12,224 bases of DNA from Candidatus Neomicrothrix sp. UBA4742 (lineage in GTDB: Bacteria; Actinomycetota; Acidimicrobiia; Acidimicrobiales; Acidimicrobilacustridaceae), in contig DHIQ01000012.1 of NCBI GenBank assembly GCA_002403895.1, forward strand, positions 8,091-20,314, given 5' to 3'. Under the pieces are notes generated by a model, which made no database searches, was not told the origin of the DNA, and saw only the letters and a program-made list of their open reading frames with translations. This document shows positions 1 through 6,662 of this stretch, piece after piece. The translations under genes were made by a program, and so were the position numbers. Each line of letters begins with the position of its first letter. Position 1 is the first letter of the stretch.

Positions 1-21
1 GCCAGAACGGCAGGTGACGGC

Positions 22-726
22 TCAGACCGGGGGCCAGGGGTAGCGGCGGCGGGAGTGGTCGATGGGGAAGCGACACTCGGCCAGCACCGCCCGGGCTCGC
101 GCCAGCACCGCGTCGCGCTCGAACGGGTCGAGCAGGCCGATCAGGGGTGGCGACAAGCCGTCGTCCACCAGTCGGGAGACGTCGTCCAGCAATGGCCCCG
201 GGATCGGTTCACCGCCGAACTCCCAGATGACGGTACGCAGCTTGAACTCCTGGTGGAACGTGAGGCCGTTGTCGATGCCCCACACCCGGCCATCCTCGCC
301 GAGGAGGCAATGGCCGCTCTTGCGGTCGGTGCTGTTGGCCAGCAGGTCGAACACGCAGATGGCTTGGAGCTGGTCGGTGTGGCCACCCGTCTCGTAAAGC
401 GTGAAGTAGTGCTGCTCGAAGTCGGCGGGCACGAACTGCTGGAGCGAGCCCTCACCCATCGGCGCCTCGGCCCGCAGAACGGTGAGCGGCACCAGGTCCC
501 ATCCCAGCAGGGCGCTCAGCTCGTAGGCGGCGACCTCCCGCTTGTAGAGCCCCCCCGGGAAGTCCCACAGGGGCCGCTCGCCGCGGTGCGGCTTGTACAC
601 CGCCTGGGTGACCTCTCCCTGCAGGCAGGCGTCGACGAGATACGTGCCGTTCGAGCTCCACGGCATCCGGCCCCGGACGGCCAGGTCTCCCCGCAGGAGC
701 AGATCGCGAGCCGCTTGCTCCATCAC
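22..726 (-). CDS. SCO1664-family PI3/4-kinase-like protein (third gene of actinobacterial trio)
   Basis: A 234-aa protein matching what I know of the SCO1664 family (TIGR03843), which is distantly related to phosphatidylinositol 3/4-kinases. Visible kinase-like elements: a candidate nucleotide-binding Lys in VYKP (K45), Glu residues in KREVAAYE (E64, E69), a catalytic-loop-like NSTDRKSGH (131-139; D134, R135) and a metal-binding-like IDNGLTFH (D152, N153). The length looks complete. Its substrate is unknown; the phosphoinositide link is by fold only. It is the promoter-distal gene of a minus-strand operon, starting 10 nt after the DUF3090 stop. The start is a tandem GTG-ATG (726-721), so GTG 726 or ATG 723 may be used; no strong Shine-Dalgarno is seen, fitting translational coupling. 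In many actinobacteria this trio lies near mshC (mycothiol synthesis); only 21 nt remain here downstream, so that cannot be tested. Confidence 0.9.
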   Translation of the reverse strand: MMEQAARDLLLRGDLAVRGRMPWSSNGTYLVDACLQGEVTQAVYKPHRGERPLWDFPGGLYKREVAAYELSALLGWDLVPLTVLRAEAPMGEGSLQQFVPADFEQHYFTLYETGGHTDQLQAICVFDLLANSTDRKSGHCLLGEDGRVWGIDNGLTFHQEFKLRTVIWEFGGEPIPGPLLDDVSRLVDDGLSPPLIGLLDPFERDAVLARARAVLAECRFPIDHSRRRYPWPPV

Positions 727-736
727 GCGGTGTCCA

Positions 737-1240
737 TCAGTTGAGACGGGGGCAGGGGTGGCCGTCGGGATCCATGGGCTGGCCGCACAGCCGGCACAGC
801 GGGCGACCCGACATGACCAGCTCGCCGGCTCGCTCGATGAAGGCGGCGGTCTGGGCCCGGGTCAGCCGGAACCGGGCACTGGCCGGATCTTCAAGTTCCA
901 GCCCTTCGGGGTCGTCCTCGCTTTCGACCTGGAGCTCTTCGGCCACCAGCAGGATGAGGTCATCGGTCTCCTCGTACGCCACGGCCAATGTCCGCACCGC
1001 CCACTCGGCGATGGCGGGCTCGATCAGCTCGGCGCTGGCCACGGCGGGTTCGGCGTCGGGCAGGTCGGCCAGGATGCCGCCGAGGTACTCGCCCAGCGCC
1101 GCCACCTGCTGCTTCTCGAGGCGCAGGCTGGCGACCTCGCCGTCCTGGCGGGCCTGGATGAAGAACACTCGATGACCAGGCTCACCGATGGTGCCGGTGG
1201 TGAAGTGATCGGGGTGATCGAAGGTGAACGAACTGCTCAT
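737..1240 (-). CDS. DUF3090 family protein (second gene of actinobacterial trio)
   Basis: A 167-aa soluble protein recognised as the DUF3090 family (TIGR03847), which travels with the phosphomutase-like and kinase-like genes on either side. The N-terminal part (about 1-140) is mixed beta/alpha with an acidic middle (105-118). The C-terminus holds a compact zinc-ribbon-like motif, CRLCGQPMDPDGHPC (C149, C152, H161, C163), suggesting one bound metal ion. Biochemical function is unknown. ATG 1240 lies 16 nt after the phosphomutase stop, and its own stop is 10 nt before the kinase-like gene, so the three are very likely co-transcribed. No strong ribosome binding site is visible. The identification rests on the C-terminal motif and on the gene order, both of which agree. 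Confidence 0.9.
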   Translation of the reverse strand: MSSSFTFDHPDHFTTGTIGEPGHRVFFIQARQDGEVASLRLEKQQVAALGEYLGGILADLPDAEPAVASAELIEPAIAEWAVRTLAVAYEETDDLILLVAEELQVESEDDPEGLELEDPASARFRLTRAQTAAFIERAGELVMSGRPLCRLCGQPMDPDGHPCPRLN

Positions 1241-1256
1241 TGCGGTGACCGCCTGT

Positions 1257-1910
1257 TCACGAGAGTCCGAGCGTGGTCAGGTCATCGCCGGTGGAGTTGG
1301 CGGTCAGCACCGCGGGGCCACCGGTCGAGTACCAGATGGCGGTGACCGAGCAGGGGGAGATCACGATGCGCTGGAACAGATCGAGGTGGGCGCCGAGGGC
1401 GTCAGCCAGCGCCGCCTTGATGGGATCGGCGTGGGAGACGGCCACGATGGTCTCGCCCCGGTGCCGCTCGGCCAGCCGGGCCAGGGTGGACGTCACCCGC
1501 ACGTGCATCTCAGTGAATGACTCTCCGCCAGGAAAGCGGAACCCGCTGGGGTACTGCTGGACCGTCTTCCACTCCGGCAGCTTGCGGAGCTCACTCAGGC
1601 TGGCGCCGGTCCACTCCCCGAAATCGCACTCGAGCAGTCCCTTGTCGGCGACGACCCGCAGCCCGAGCGCTTTGGCGATGGGCGCCGCCGTCTCGCGGGT
1701 GCGCTCGAGAGGCGAGGCGTAGACGGCGGTGACCTTGTCGAGCTTGCCGATGCGTTCGGCGGCGGTGGCGGCTTGGTCGTGACCCTTGTCGGCCAGGTGC
1801 AGACCGCGGGCGCGCCCGGGCAAGGTCGTGCCGGTCGTCGGGGTCTGGCCGTGGCGCACCAGCAGGACGGTGGTGGCAGTGGGCGGCTTGGGGGTGCTCT
1901 TGCGGGCCAT
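1257..1910 (-). CDS. MSMEG_4193-family histidine phosphatase / putative phosphomutase (first gene of trio)
   Basis: A 217-aa member of the histidine phosphatase (phosphoglycerate mutase-like) superfamily, matching the actinobacterial MSMEG_4193 subgroup (TIGR03848). The catalytic phospho-acceptor motif is LLVRHGQT (R19, H20). ASPLERTRETA (65-75) carries the second phosphate-binding Arg (R70), ECDFGEWTG (94-102) supplies the acid/base region, and VSHADPIK (158-165) holds the second active-site His (H160). The first 13 residues are a short basic/proline tail before the core. Known comparative work proposed a phosphomutase role because a kinase-like partner is always near; the real substrate is unknown. 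It is promoter-proximal in the operon. ATG 1910 is 9 nt after a possible -10 element (TATCTT), so the mRNA is probably nearly leaderless. A phosphatase instead of a mutase cannot be excluded. Confidence 0.92.
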   Translation of the reverse strand: MARKSTPKPPTATTVLLVRHGQTPTTGTTLPGRARGLHLADKGHDQAATAAERIGKLDKVTAVYASPLERTRETAAPIAKALGLRVVADKGLLECDFGEWTGASLSELRKLPEWKTVQQYPSGFRFPGGESFTEMHVRVTSTLARLAERHRGETIVAVSHADPIKAALADALGAHLDLFQRIVISPCSVTAIWYSTGGPAVLTANSTGDDLTTLGLS

Positions 1911-1962
1911 CAGGGAGTCAAGATACCGGGGTCCGTCCGCCGTCCGACCCTAGGGTGGCGCG
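1911..1962. promoter_or_regulatory. Divergent promoter region between the trio operon and the uracil-DNA glycosylase
   Basis: This 52-nt gap separates two divergent starts. On the plus strand a TAGGGT hexamer (1951-1956) is followed by exactly 6 nt and then GTG 1963, the standard leaderless layout. On the minus strand a TATCTT hexamer (plus-strand 1925-1920) is 9 nt from ATG 1910, giving a 5' leader of about 2-3 nt. The two -10 elements are 25 bp apart, so their -35 regions would overlap and the two polymerases should compete. No good -35 hexamer is visible on either side. Confidence 0.55.
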
Positions 1963-2658
1963 GTGGACACCCTGGCCCAGCTCGAAGGTGACATCGTGAC
2001 CTGCCGGGCCTGCCCCCGGCTGGTGGCGTGGCGCGAGGAGGTGGCGGCCGAGAAGCGGGCTGCGTTCCGCGACGAGACCTACTGGGGTCGGCCCGTCCCG
2101 GGCTTCGGCGACCCCGCCGCGCCCATCGTGGTGGTCGGGCTGGCACCGGCGGCGCACGGCGCCAATCGGACCGGCCGCATGTTCACCGGTGACCGCTCGG
2201 GCGAATGGTTGTACCGGGCGCTGTGGCGTGCCGGCCTCGCGTCGAACCCGGTGAGCGTCGGGCGCGACGACGGGCTCGTCCTCACCGATGCCTACATCAC
2301 GGCGCCAGTGCGCTGTGCGCCACCCCAGAACAAGCCGACCACCGACGAGCGGGACCGGTGCCGGCCCTTCCTCGAGCGGGAGCTGGCGCTTCTCCACCAT
2401 GCCCGGGTGTTCGTGGCTCTGGGGCAGTTCGGCTACCAGGTGCTGGCCGGCGTGCTCGGCGTGCGCCCGCGCCCTCGCTTCGGTCACGGAGCCGAGGTAC
2501 CGGTCGGCGACGGGAGTCGGACCATCCTCTGCTCGTATCATGTGAGCCAGCAGAACACCTTCACCGGCCGACTCACCGAATCCATGTTGGACGACGTGTT
2601 CACCCGGGCCCGGAGCCTCGCCGGGATTCCCGCGGTGGGCCGGTCGGCCCACTCCTGA
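1963..2658 (+). CDS. Family 5 (UdgB-type) uracil-DNA glycosylase
   Basis: A 231-aa iron-sulfur DNA repair glycosylase that removes uracil (and, in characterised UdgB enzymes, other deaminated bases such as hypoxanthine) from DNA. Four Cys that would ligate the 4Fe-4S cluster are visible: C14 and C17 (CRAC), C118 and C133. Motif A is [14 protein letters not shown] (59-72). It has Ala at 63-64 where other families have an Asp or Asn catalytic residue, which is the hallmark of family 5. Motif B is [15 protein letters not shown] (191-205), with H193 and the DNA-intercalating region. The start GTG 1963 is chosen because it lies 6 nt after a TAGGGT -10 hexamer and gives the normal N-terminus before CRAC. 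It is divergent from the trio operon. The family 4 alternative is rejected on motif A. Confidence 0.93.
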   Translation: MDTLAQLEGDIVTCRACPRLVAWREEVAAEKRAAFRDETYWGRPVPGFGDPAAPIVVVGLAPAAHGANRTGRMFTGDRSGEWLYRALWRAGLASNPVSVGRDDGLVLTDAYITAPVRCAPPQNKPTTDERDRCRPFLERELALLHHARVFVALGQFGYQVLAGVLGVRPRPRFGHGAEVPVGDGSRTILCSYHVSQQNTFTGRLTESMLDDVFTRARSLAGIPAVGRSAHS

Positions 2659-2663
2659 GGCAA

Positions 2664-2680
2664 CCGGCTCATTTCGCCGG
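2664..2680 (+). terminator. Weak hairpin after the uracil-DNA glycosylase
   Basis: CCGGC (2664-2668) and GCCGG (2676-2680) form a 5-bp GC stem with a 7-nt loop, 5 nt after the stop codon. There is no T-tract, so it is at most a weak or factor-assisted terminator. Confidence 0.2.
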
Positions 2681-2722
2681 AATTGGGTCGTCGGCCTCAT
2701 CCGTTCGGCGCAACCGTCTCGG

Positions 2723-3097
2723 ATGATGGCTGCCATGCGAGCTGAGATCCGACGCATCGACCTCACCACCGAGCCGGCCACGGTCGAGGCCTGGCCGTCC
2801 CTCGATTGGCTGGAGTCACCGTCACCCTCGACGTTCAACGTAGAGACACCCGAGAACGTGGCCCCCCGTGGTCGCGGGGGTCTGTGGGACGCGATGGCCC
2901 AGGCGGTGCAGCGTGCTCGTCAGGCACCCCTCACCGACGGCGCCGACATCGATGCCGACATGGTGACCCTCGCCGTCGATGCCCCCCACCTCGCCTACCT
3001 GGCCCGGGTGGCTGCTGGTGCGGCCCACGCTGACGACGATGCCTCGAGCGCCGACGTCATCGCCCTGGACGACGCTCGCTCCCGCGACTTGCGCTGA
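2723..3097 (+). CDS. Hypothetical protein, 124 aa
   Basis: I do not recognise this protein. Codon third positions are strongly GC-rich, as in the neighbouring genes, which supports real coding. It is a small, soluble, acidic protein with no signal peptide, membrane segment or Cys. Residues 1-50 contain a tryptophan-bearing patch (EAWPSLDWLE). Residues 53-67 (GGLWDAMAQAVQRAR) look like an amphipathic helix, and the C-terminal third is rich in Ala and Asp. Three in-frame ATGs are possible (2723, 2726, 2735). None has a clear ribosome binding site, so the true N-terminus may be MRAEIRRIDL at 2735. It lies 64 nt after the glycosylase on the same strand and may share its transcript. No function is proposed. 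Confidence 0.6.
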   Translation: MMAAMRAEIRRIDLTTEPATVEAWPSLDWLESPSPSTFNVETPENVAPRGRGGLWDAMAQAVQRARQAPLTDGADIDADMVTLAVDAPHLAYLARVAAGAAHADDDASSADVIALDDARSRDLR

Positions 3098-3211
3098 GCG
3101 GATCCGCGATGGTGGGTCGACCACCGACCCGACTAGCGTGATCCAGTCCTGATCACCGCCGAGCCCCGGTCACCGACCCCGGCCGGCATATCTCGAGGTT
3201 GGTCGCTGCAC

Positions 3212-3670
3212 ATGCCCCGCTCCCGTACGCCGTTCCTGGTTGCCCTGGTGGCAGCGATCGCTCTGCTGGGCGCAGGGTGCAAGCAGCCCAGCAACACGCC
3301 GTCGGCGTACGACTCGACCACCGAGTCGAACTTCGTCCACGGCTGCACTGGTCAAGGCAGCGGGACCACCCTGGCGTCGCAGGAGGCCTGCCAGTGCGCC
3401 TACGACTGGCTTGTCCAGAACGTGCCCTACAACAGCGCCAACGAGCAGGCACCCACAACTATTGCCACCACCAACGGCGGCGACATCAGCCAGAGCTTCA
3501 TCAACCTCGACGGGGCGACGTTCAGCTCGATCAACAACGGCATCAGCGCTAACCCCGACTCCGTCCCCCCGGCCGTCCAGGACGGCTTGGCCAAGGCCTG
3601 TTCCTCCAGGGGTTGGAAGGTCCAGTCGAGCTCGTCGAGCGGGGGCCCCACCACCAGCGCCCCCAAGTGA
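3212..3670 (+). CDS. Secreted lipoprotein with Cys motif
   Basis: A 152-aa predicted lipoprotein. The N-terminus has basic residues (R3, R5), a hydrophobic stretch (7-21) and a lipobox LGAGC (19-23), so C23 should be lipid-modified and the mature protein anchored on the outer face of the membrane. The mature domain carries C45, then EACQCAYDWL (58-67; C60, C62). Small actinobacterial extracytoplasmic proteins with a C...CxC arrangement of this kind are common but uncharacterised; a disulfide is likely. The C-terminal tail (134-152) is rich in Ser, Gly and Thr and probably unstructured. The start ATG 3212 gives a well-formed signal peptide; a GAGG at 3195-3198 is 13 nt upstream, rather far for a ribosome binding site. 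The gene is convergent with the FrhB-type gene. Specific function unknown. Confidence 0.85.
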   Translation: MPRSRTPFLVALVAAIALLGAGCKQPSNTPSAYDSTTESNFVHGCTGQGSGTTLASQEACQCAYDWLVQNVPYNSANEQAPTTIATTNGGDISQSFINLDGATFSSINNGISANPDSVPPAVQDGLAKACSSRGWKVQSSSSSGGPTTSAPK

Positions 3671-3685
3671 ACCGCTGAAACCGCC

Positions 3686-3699
3686 GTCGCCAGGGCGAC
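3686..3699. terminator. Small hairpin between convergent genes
   Basis: GTCGCC (3686-3691) and GGCGAC (3694-3699) are perfect inverted repeats, folding as a 5-bp stem with a CAGG loop in the 70-nt gap between the convergent lipoprotein and FrhB-type genes. A second tiny one, CCCGTTCGGG (3711-3720), follows. Neither has a T-tract. A bidirectional, weak or factor-assisted terminator is possible from position alone. Confidence 0.25.
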
Positions 3700-3740
3700 C
3701 ACTTCCTACGCCCGTTCGGGAGGGTTGGGCATTGGCGGGC

Positions 3741-4940
3741 TCAGGCTTTGGCCTTGACCTTGGGCTCGGGCAATCCGACACGCACGCTGGCGGCAGCCCA
3801 GTCGGGCCATCGGGACCGGCTCTTCTCCGCCAGCTTGCGCATGAGGGCGATGGCGGCCGGGTCCTCGTTGGCGTCGCGGGAGATGACCGACCCGTCGGCG
3901 ATCATCCGCTGCATGATCTCGCGGCCTAGCTCGGTCCGCACGATGGTGAGGGTCCAGTCGTTGTCCTTGCCGATGCCGCCGGTGGAGATGTCGGCGTGCT
4001 CGGCGGCGAAGTCCGGGCAGTGGATGCAGCCCTCACGGGTCCAGGCGTGGCATTCCTTCAGGTTGATCTCGTGATAGGCGCCGTCGCGCATCCAGATCTG
4101 GAAGACGCCCTTGATGTTCATCTTCGCCATCTCCTGCTTCTTGAGCCCGTACTTGGCATCGAAGAGCTCTTCGAAGATGGCGTCGTCGAAGGTTTTGGAA
4201 CACAGCAACCCGATGTTGAACACGATGGGCTTGGAGATCTTGCCGACCTTGCGTGACCACATCACCGGCGGCACCGACGACTGGCAGCTCATGCCCACCA
4301 GGGCCAGCTTGGAGAACCCCCGCTCGAGCGCCTCGGGCATGGCCAGGGTGTTGGCCGAGTAGGTGTAGCGGCTGCCGGCCCCGGCCAGCACTTCGTCCCG
4401 GTTGGTGGCGACGCCGGGGATGGCCTTCCAGCTGTCGGAGGCATCGACATAGGAGGTCAGGGCGGCATCGATGTAGCCCTCGTCCATGGCCCAGATCAAG
4501 ATGGCCGAGACGAGCCCGCCATCCTGGCCCATGCGATGCACCATCTCGTCGCTGGCTCGGGTCAACAAGATGTCGCTGTAGATGCCGGCGATCTCGTCGG
4601 GCTCGCGCTCGCGGGCGAAGAGGTGGTCGTCGGCTTGGGTTTCCCACGCCCGGAAGCGGGGGCAGGCCCGGGTGCACGACGTACAGCCCTTCTCGCCGTG
4701 GATGCAGTTGTCCAGCCCCAGCTCTTCTTCGATGTGGAACGGCTGGTAGCCACCCTGTTGGTGGTCGTAGCCGATGACGTCGTGGGGGCAGGAGATCACG
4801 CAACCGGCGCAGCCGGTGCACAGCCCGGTGGTGATCACCTCCGAGTAGAGCTCTTTCCACTGGGCGGTCCACCGTTCGCGGGCCGGAGCGGCAGTCGGGT
4901 CGGCGGTCGGAGGAGTTGGTTCGGCCTCGATCGTGGACAT
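3741..4940 (-). CDS. FrhB-type coenzyme F420 hydrogenase/dehydrogenase beta-subunit family protein
   Basis: A 399-aa iron-sulfur flavoprotein of the FrhB/FdhB family, members of which pass electrons between F420 (or ferredoxin) and a partner. Two ferredoxin-like 4Fe-4S motifs are near the N-terminus: CTGCAGCVISCP (C41, C44, C47, C51) and C79-x6-C86-x2-C89-x3-C93-P. The FrhB N domain follows from about 119, with MGQDGGLVSAILIWAM (137-152) and GAGSRYTYS (187-195). The C domain contains GMSCQ (C219), GLLCSK (C247) and C297, C305, C308 just before ISTGGIGKDNDW. ATG 4940 is preferred over GTG 4964 because it lies exactly 7 nt after a TAGGCT -10 hexamer. No hydrogenase or formate dehydrogenase catalytic subunit is nearby, so it is an orphan; its substrate is unknown. 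Ferredoxin-dependent relatives (for example chlorophyll reductases) show F420 use is not certain. Confidence 0.9.
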   Translation of the reverse strand: MSTIEAEPTPPTADPTAAPARERWTAQWKELYSEVITTGLCTGCAGCVISCPHDVIGYDHQQGGYQPFHIEEELGLDNCIHGEKGCTSCTRACPRFRAWETQADDHLFAREREPDEIAGIYSDILLTRASDEMVHRMGQDGGLVSAILIWAMDEGYIDAALTSYVDASDSWKAIPGVATNRDEVLAGAGSRYTYSANTLAMPEALERGFSKLALVGMSCQSSVPPVMWSRKVGKISKPIVFNIGLLCSKTFDDAIFEELFDAKYGLKKQEMAKMNIKGVFQIWMRDGAYHEINLKECHAWTREGCIHCPDFAAEHADISTGGIGKDNDWTLTIVRTELGREIMQRMIADGSVISRDANEDPAAIALMRKLAEKSRSRWPDWAAASVRVGLPEPKVKAKA

Positions 4941-4947
4941 GGTGGGC

Positions 4948-4953
4948 AGCCTA
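4948..4953 (-). promoter_or_regulatory. -10 element of leaderless promoter for the FrhB-type gene
   Basis: On the minus strand TAGGCT is followed by 7 nt (GCCCACC) and then ATG 4940, fitting the TANNNT leaderless layout. No recognisable -35 is seen at 16-18 bp upstream. It decides the start codon of the FrhB-type gene. Confidence 0.55.
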
Positions 4954-4996
4954 CGCGGACCCACATCTGCCGCGGCGAGGTGGGAGACTGAATGCC

Positions 4997-6658
4997 GTGA
5001 CGTCCTCCCTCACGCAACCGACCGAGGAGGTGGGAGCCCTGCCCCCCACCGCGCCGGCCGATTCGGGGAGGGCCTGGCCGGGTCCCTGGCTGGTCGGCCT
5101 GTCGATCCTGGCTGGCGTGGTCCTGCGGGCGATCGTGTTGTTCACCTCGCTCGGCCGGCCCGATTCCGACGAGGTGATCTCCGGGCTGATGGCCCGCCAC
5201 CTCGGCGATGCGTTCCCGGCGTTCTTCTGGGGCCAGCACTACGGCGGGACCATCGAGTTGGTACCGGTGGCGGCCAGCCTCAAGCTGTTCGGCTCGTCAG
5301 TTCCTGGCCTGCGGGTGCCCACCATCGTCCTGAGTGTCGTCAACGCCATCTTGGTCTGGCGCTGCGCGCGGCGGATGATGCCGGCGGGGAGCGCCAAGGT
5401 GGCCGGCCTGCTCGCCTGGGTGTGGCCGGCGGCCGCCGTGTGGTTTGGCCTGCGCGAGCAGCTGTTCTACGTCCCCACCCTCACCTTGGGATTGGTGGCC
5501 CTGCTGCTCGCCCTGCGGCTCGGTGACCCGGCGGGCTGGGCGCCGATCCGTCGCCAGTGGCCCCAGTGGGCGGCGCTGGGCCTGGTTCTCGGGCTCGGGT
5601 GGTGGACCAGCCCCAACATCATCTACTTCCTGGTTCCGGCGGCCTTGGCGCTCATGGCCCGACCGGGACGAACGCGGGCTGTCGAGCTCCCGCCCTGGCG
5701 GGGGCTGGTCGTGGTTTTCGGCGTCGCCGTCGTCGGGGCGCTTCCCTGGCTGGTGACCAACGTGGGGTCGGGCTTCCCCGCCTTGCACGACTCCGGCGGA
5801 TTCCCCGAGACGGGGAGCTACCCGGGGAGGGTCTGGTGGTTCTTCACCCACGGGCTCCCGGCCGAGATGGGATTCCGCTCCATCGGGACCCTGGCGTGGA
5901 TCGGCGGCGCGCTGGGCATCGCTGCCTACCTGGTGGCGGTGGTCGGTCTCGTCGTCGCCCTGCGCGCCGCCGTCGTCCGGCAGGCTGGGGCCCTGGGGGC
6001 CGAGCGCACCGGACGTTGGGTGCCGGCGCCCGACGCGTTCGGGTTCCTGGCCTATCCTCTCCTGCTGGCGCTGATCCCGTTTGTGATGGCCCAGGCCAAT
6101 CTGCGCTACCTGTACTTCCTGGCCCCGTTCTTGTGCCTGCTACTCGCTCGCCTGGCCGTCGGGCGTCGCACGGCCGCTGCCCTCCTGGTGGTGGCCGTCG
6201 CCGTTTCGGGGGTCGGGCTGGCCCGGCTGCACACGGTGTCGGAAACGCCGGGGACCCTTTTCAAGGTCGGCGCGGTGGGTGATCTCAGTCCGGCCATCGC
6301 CGCGCTCGATGCCGCCCAGGTTCGCTCCGTGTATGCCGACTACTGGGTGGCCTACCGCCTGGTGTTCGAGAGCGACGAGCGAATCCTCGCCCGGCCGTCA
6401 GCGGGCACGCACCGGTCTCCTGAGTACCGGGTCGCGGTGGAGTCCAGCCCCAAGGTGGCCTGGGTCGTGTCGCCGGGCGAGCAGAAGGACGCGTTGGTGG
6501 CCACTCTCGACCAATTGGGGGTGGGGTATCAGGTGGTGGACGCTGGCGAGTTCGCCGTGGTCTTCACCGATCGGCCGGTGTCGCCCGACGAGTTACCCAA
6601 CGAGGCCCGGGCACCGGCCGGTGCCGAGATGGCGCCACCCCCGGATCAGAACTACTAG
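4997..6658 (+). CDS. Polytopic GT-C-type glycosyltransferase (GT39/ArnT-like, PMT_2)
   Basis: A 553-aa integral membrane protein resembling the GT-C superfamily, which transfers sugars from polyprenyl-phosphate donors on the outer face of the membrane. After a first helix (about 31-51) comes DSDE (56-59), the acidic motif in the first extracytoplasmic loop that is catalytic in this fold, then GQHYGGTIE (79-87), also typical of the first loop. About ten or more hydrophobic segments follow. The C-terminal part (roughly from 420) is a soluble extracytoplasmic domain without clear family. GTG 4997 is chosen because GGGAG (4982-4986) lies 10 nt upstream and the longer frame would read through the promoter of the divergent gene. 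Acceptor and donor sugars cannot be told. The M19-like gene starts 4 nt after the stop, so the two are probably co-transcribed. Confidence 0.85.
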   Translation: MTSSLTQPTEEVGALPPTAPADSGRAWPGPWLVGLSILAGVVLRAIVLFTSLGRPDSDEVISGLMARHLGDAFPAFFWGQHYGGTIELVPVAASLKLFGSSVPGLRVPTIVLSVVNAILVWRCARRMMPAGSAKVAGLLAWVWPAAAVWFGLREQLFYVPTLTLGLVALLLALRLGDPAGWAPIRRQWPQWAALGLVLGLGWWTSPNIIYFLVPAALALMARPGRTRAVELPPWRGLVVVFGVAVVGALPWLVTNVGSGFPALHDSGGFPETGSYPGRVWWFFTHGLPAEMGFRSIGTLAWIGGALGIAAYLVAVVGLVVALRAAVVRQAGALGAERTGRWVPAPDAFGFLAYPLLLALIPFVMAQANLRYLYFLAPFLCLLLARLAVGRRTAAALLVVAVAVSGVGLARLHTVSETPGTLFKVGAVGDLSPAIAALDAAQVRSVYADYWVAYRLVFESDERILARPSAGTHRSPEYRVAVESSPKVAWVVSPGEQKDALVATLDQLGVGYQVVDAGEFAVVFTDRPVSPDELPNEARAPAGAEMAPPPDQNY

Positions 6659-6662
6659 CGGG

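Noticed and set aside
1918..2838. 306-codon minus-strand frame opposite the uracil-DNA glycosylase
   Set aside because: Composition is that of a codon shadow, and the plus-strand gene has all family 5 motifs.
3134..3154. TAGCGT hexamer and TGATC/GATCA arms upstream of the lipoprotein as promoter and operator
   Set aside because: No -35 at a suitable distance, only 5-bp arms, and more than 70 nt to the start codon; too weak to list.
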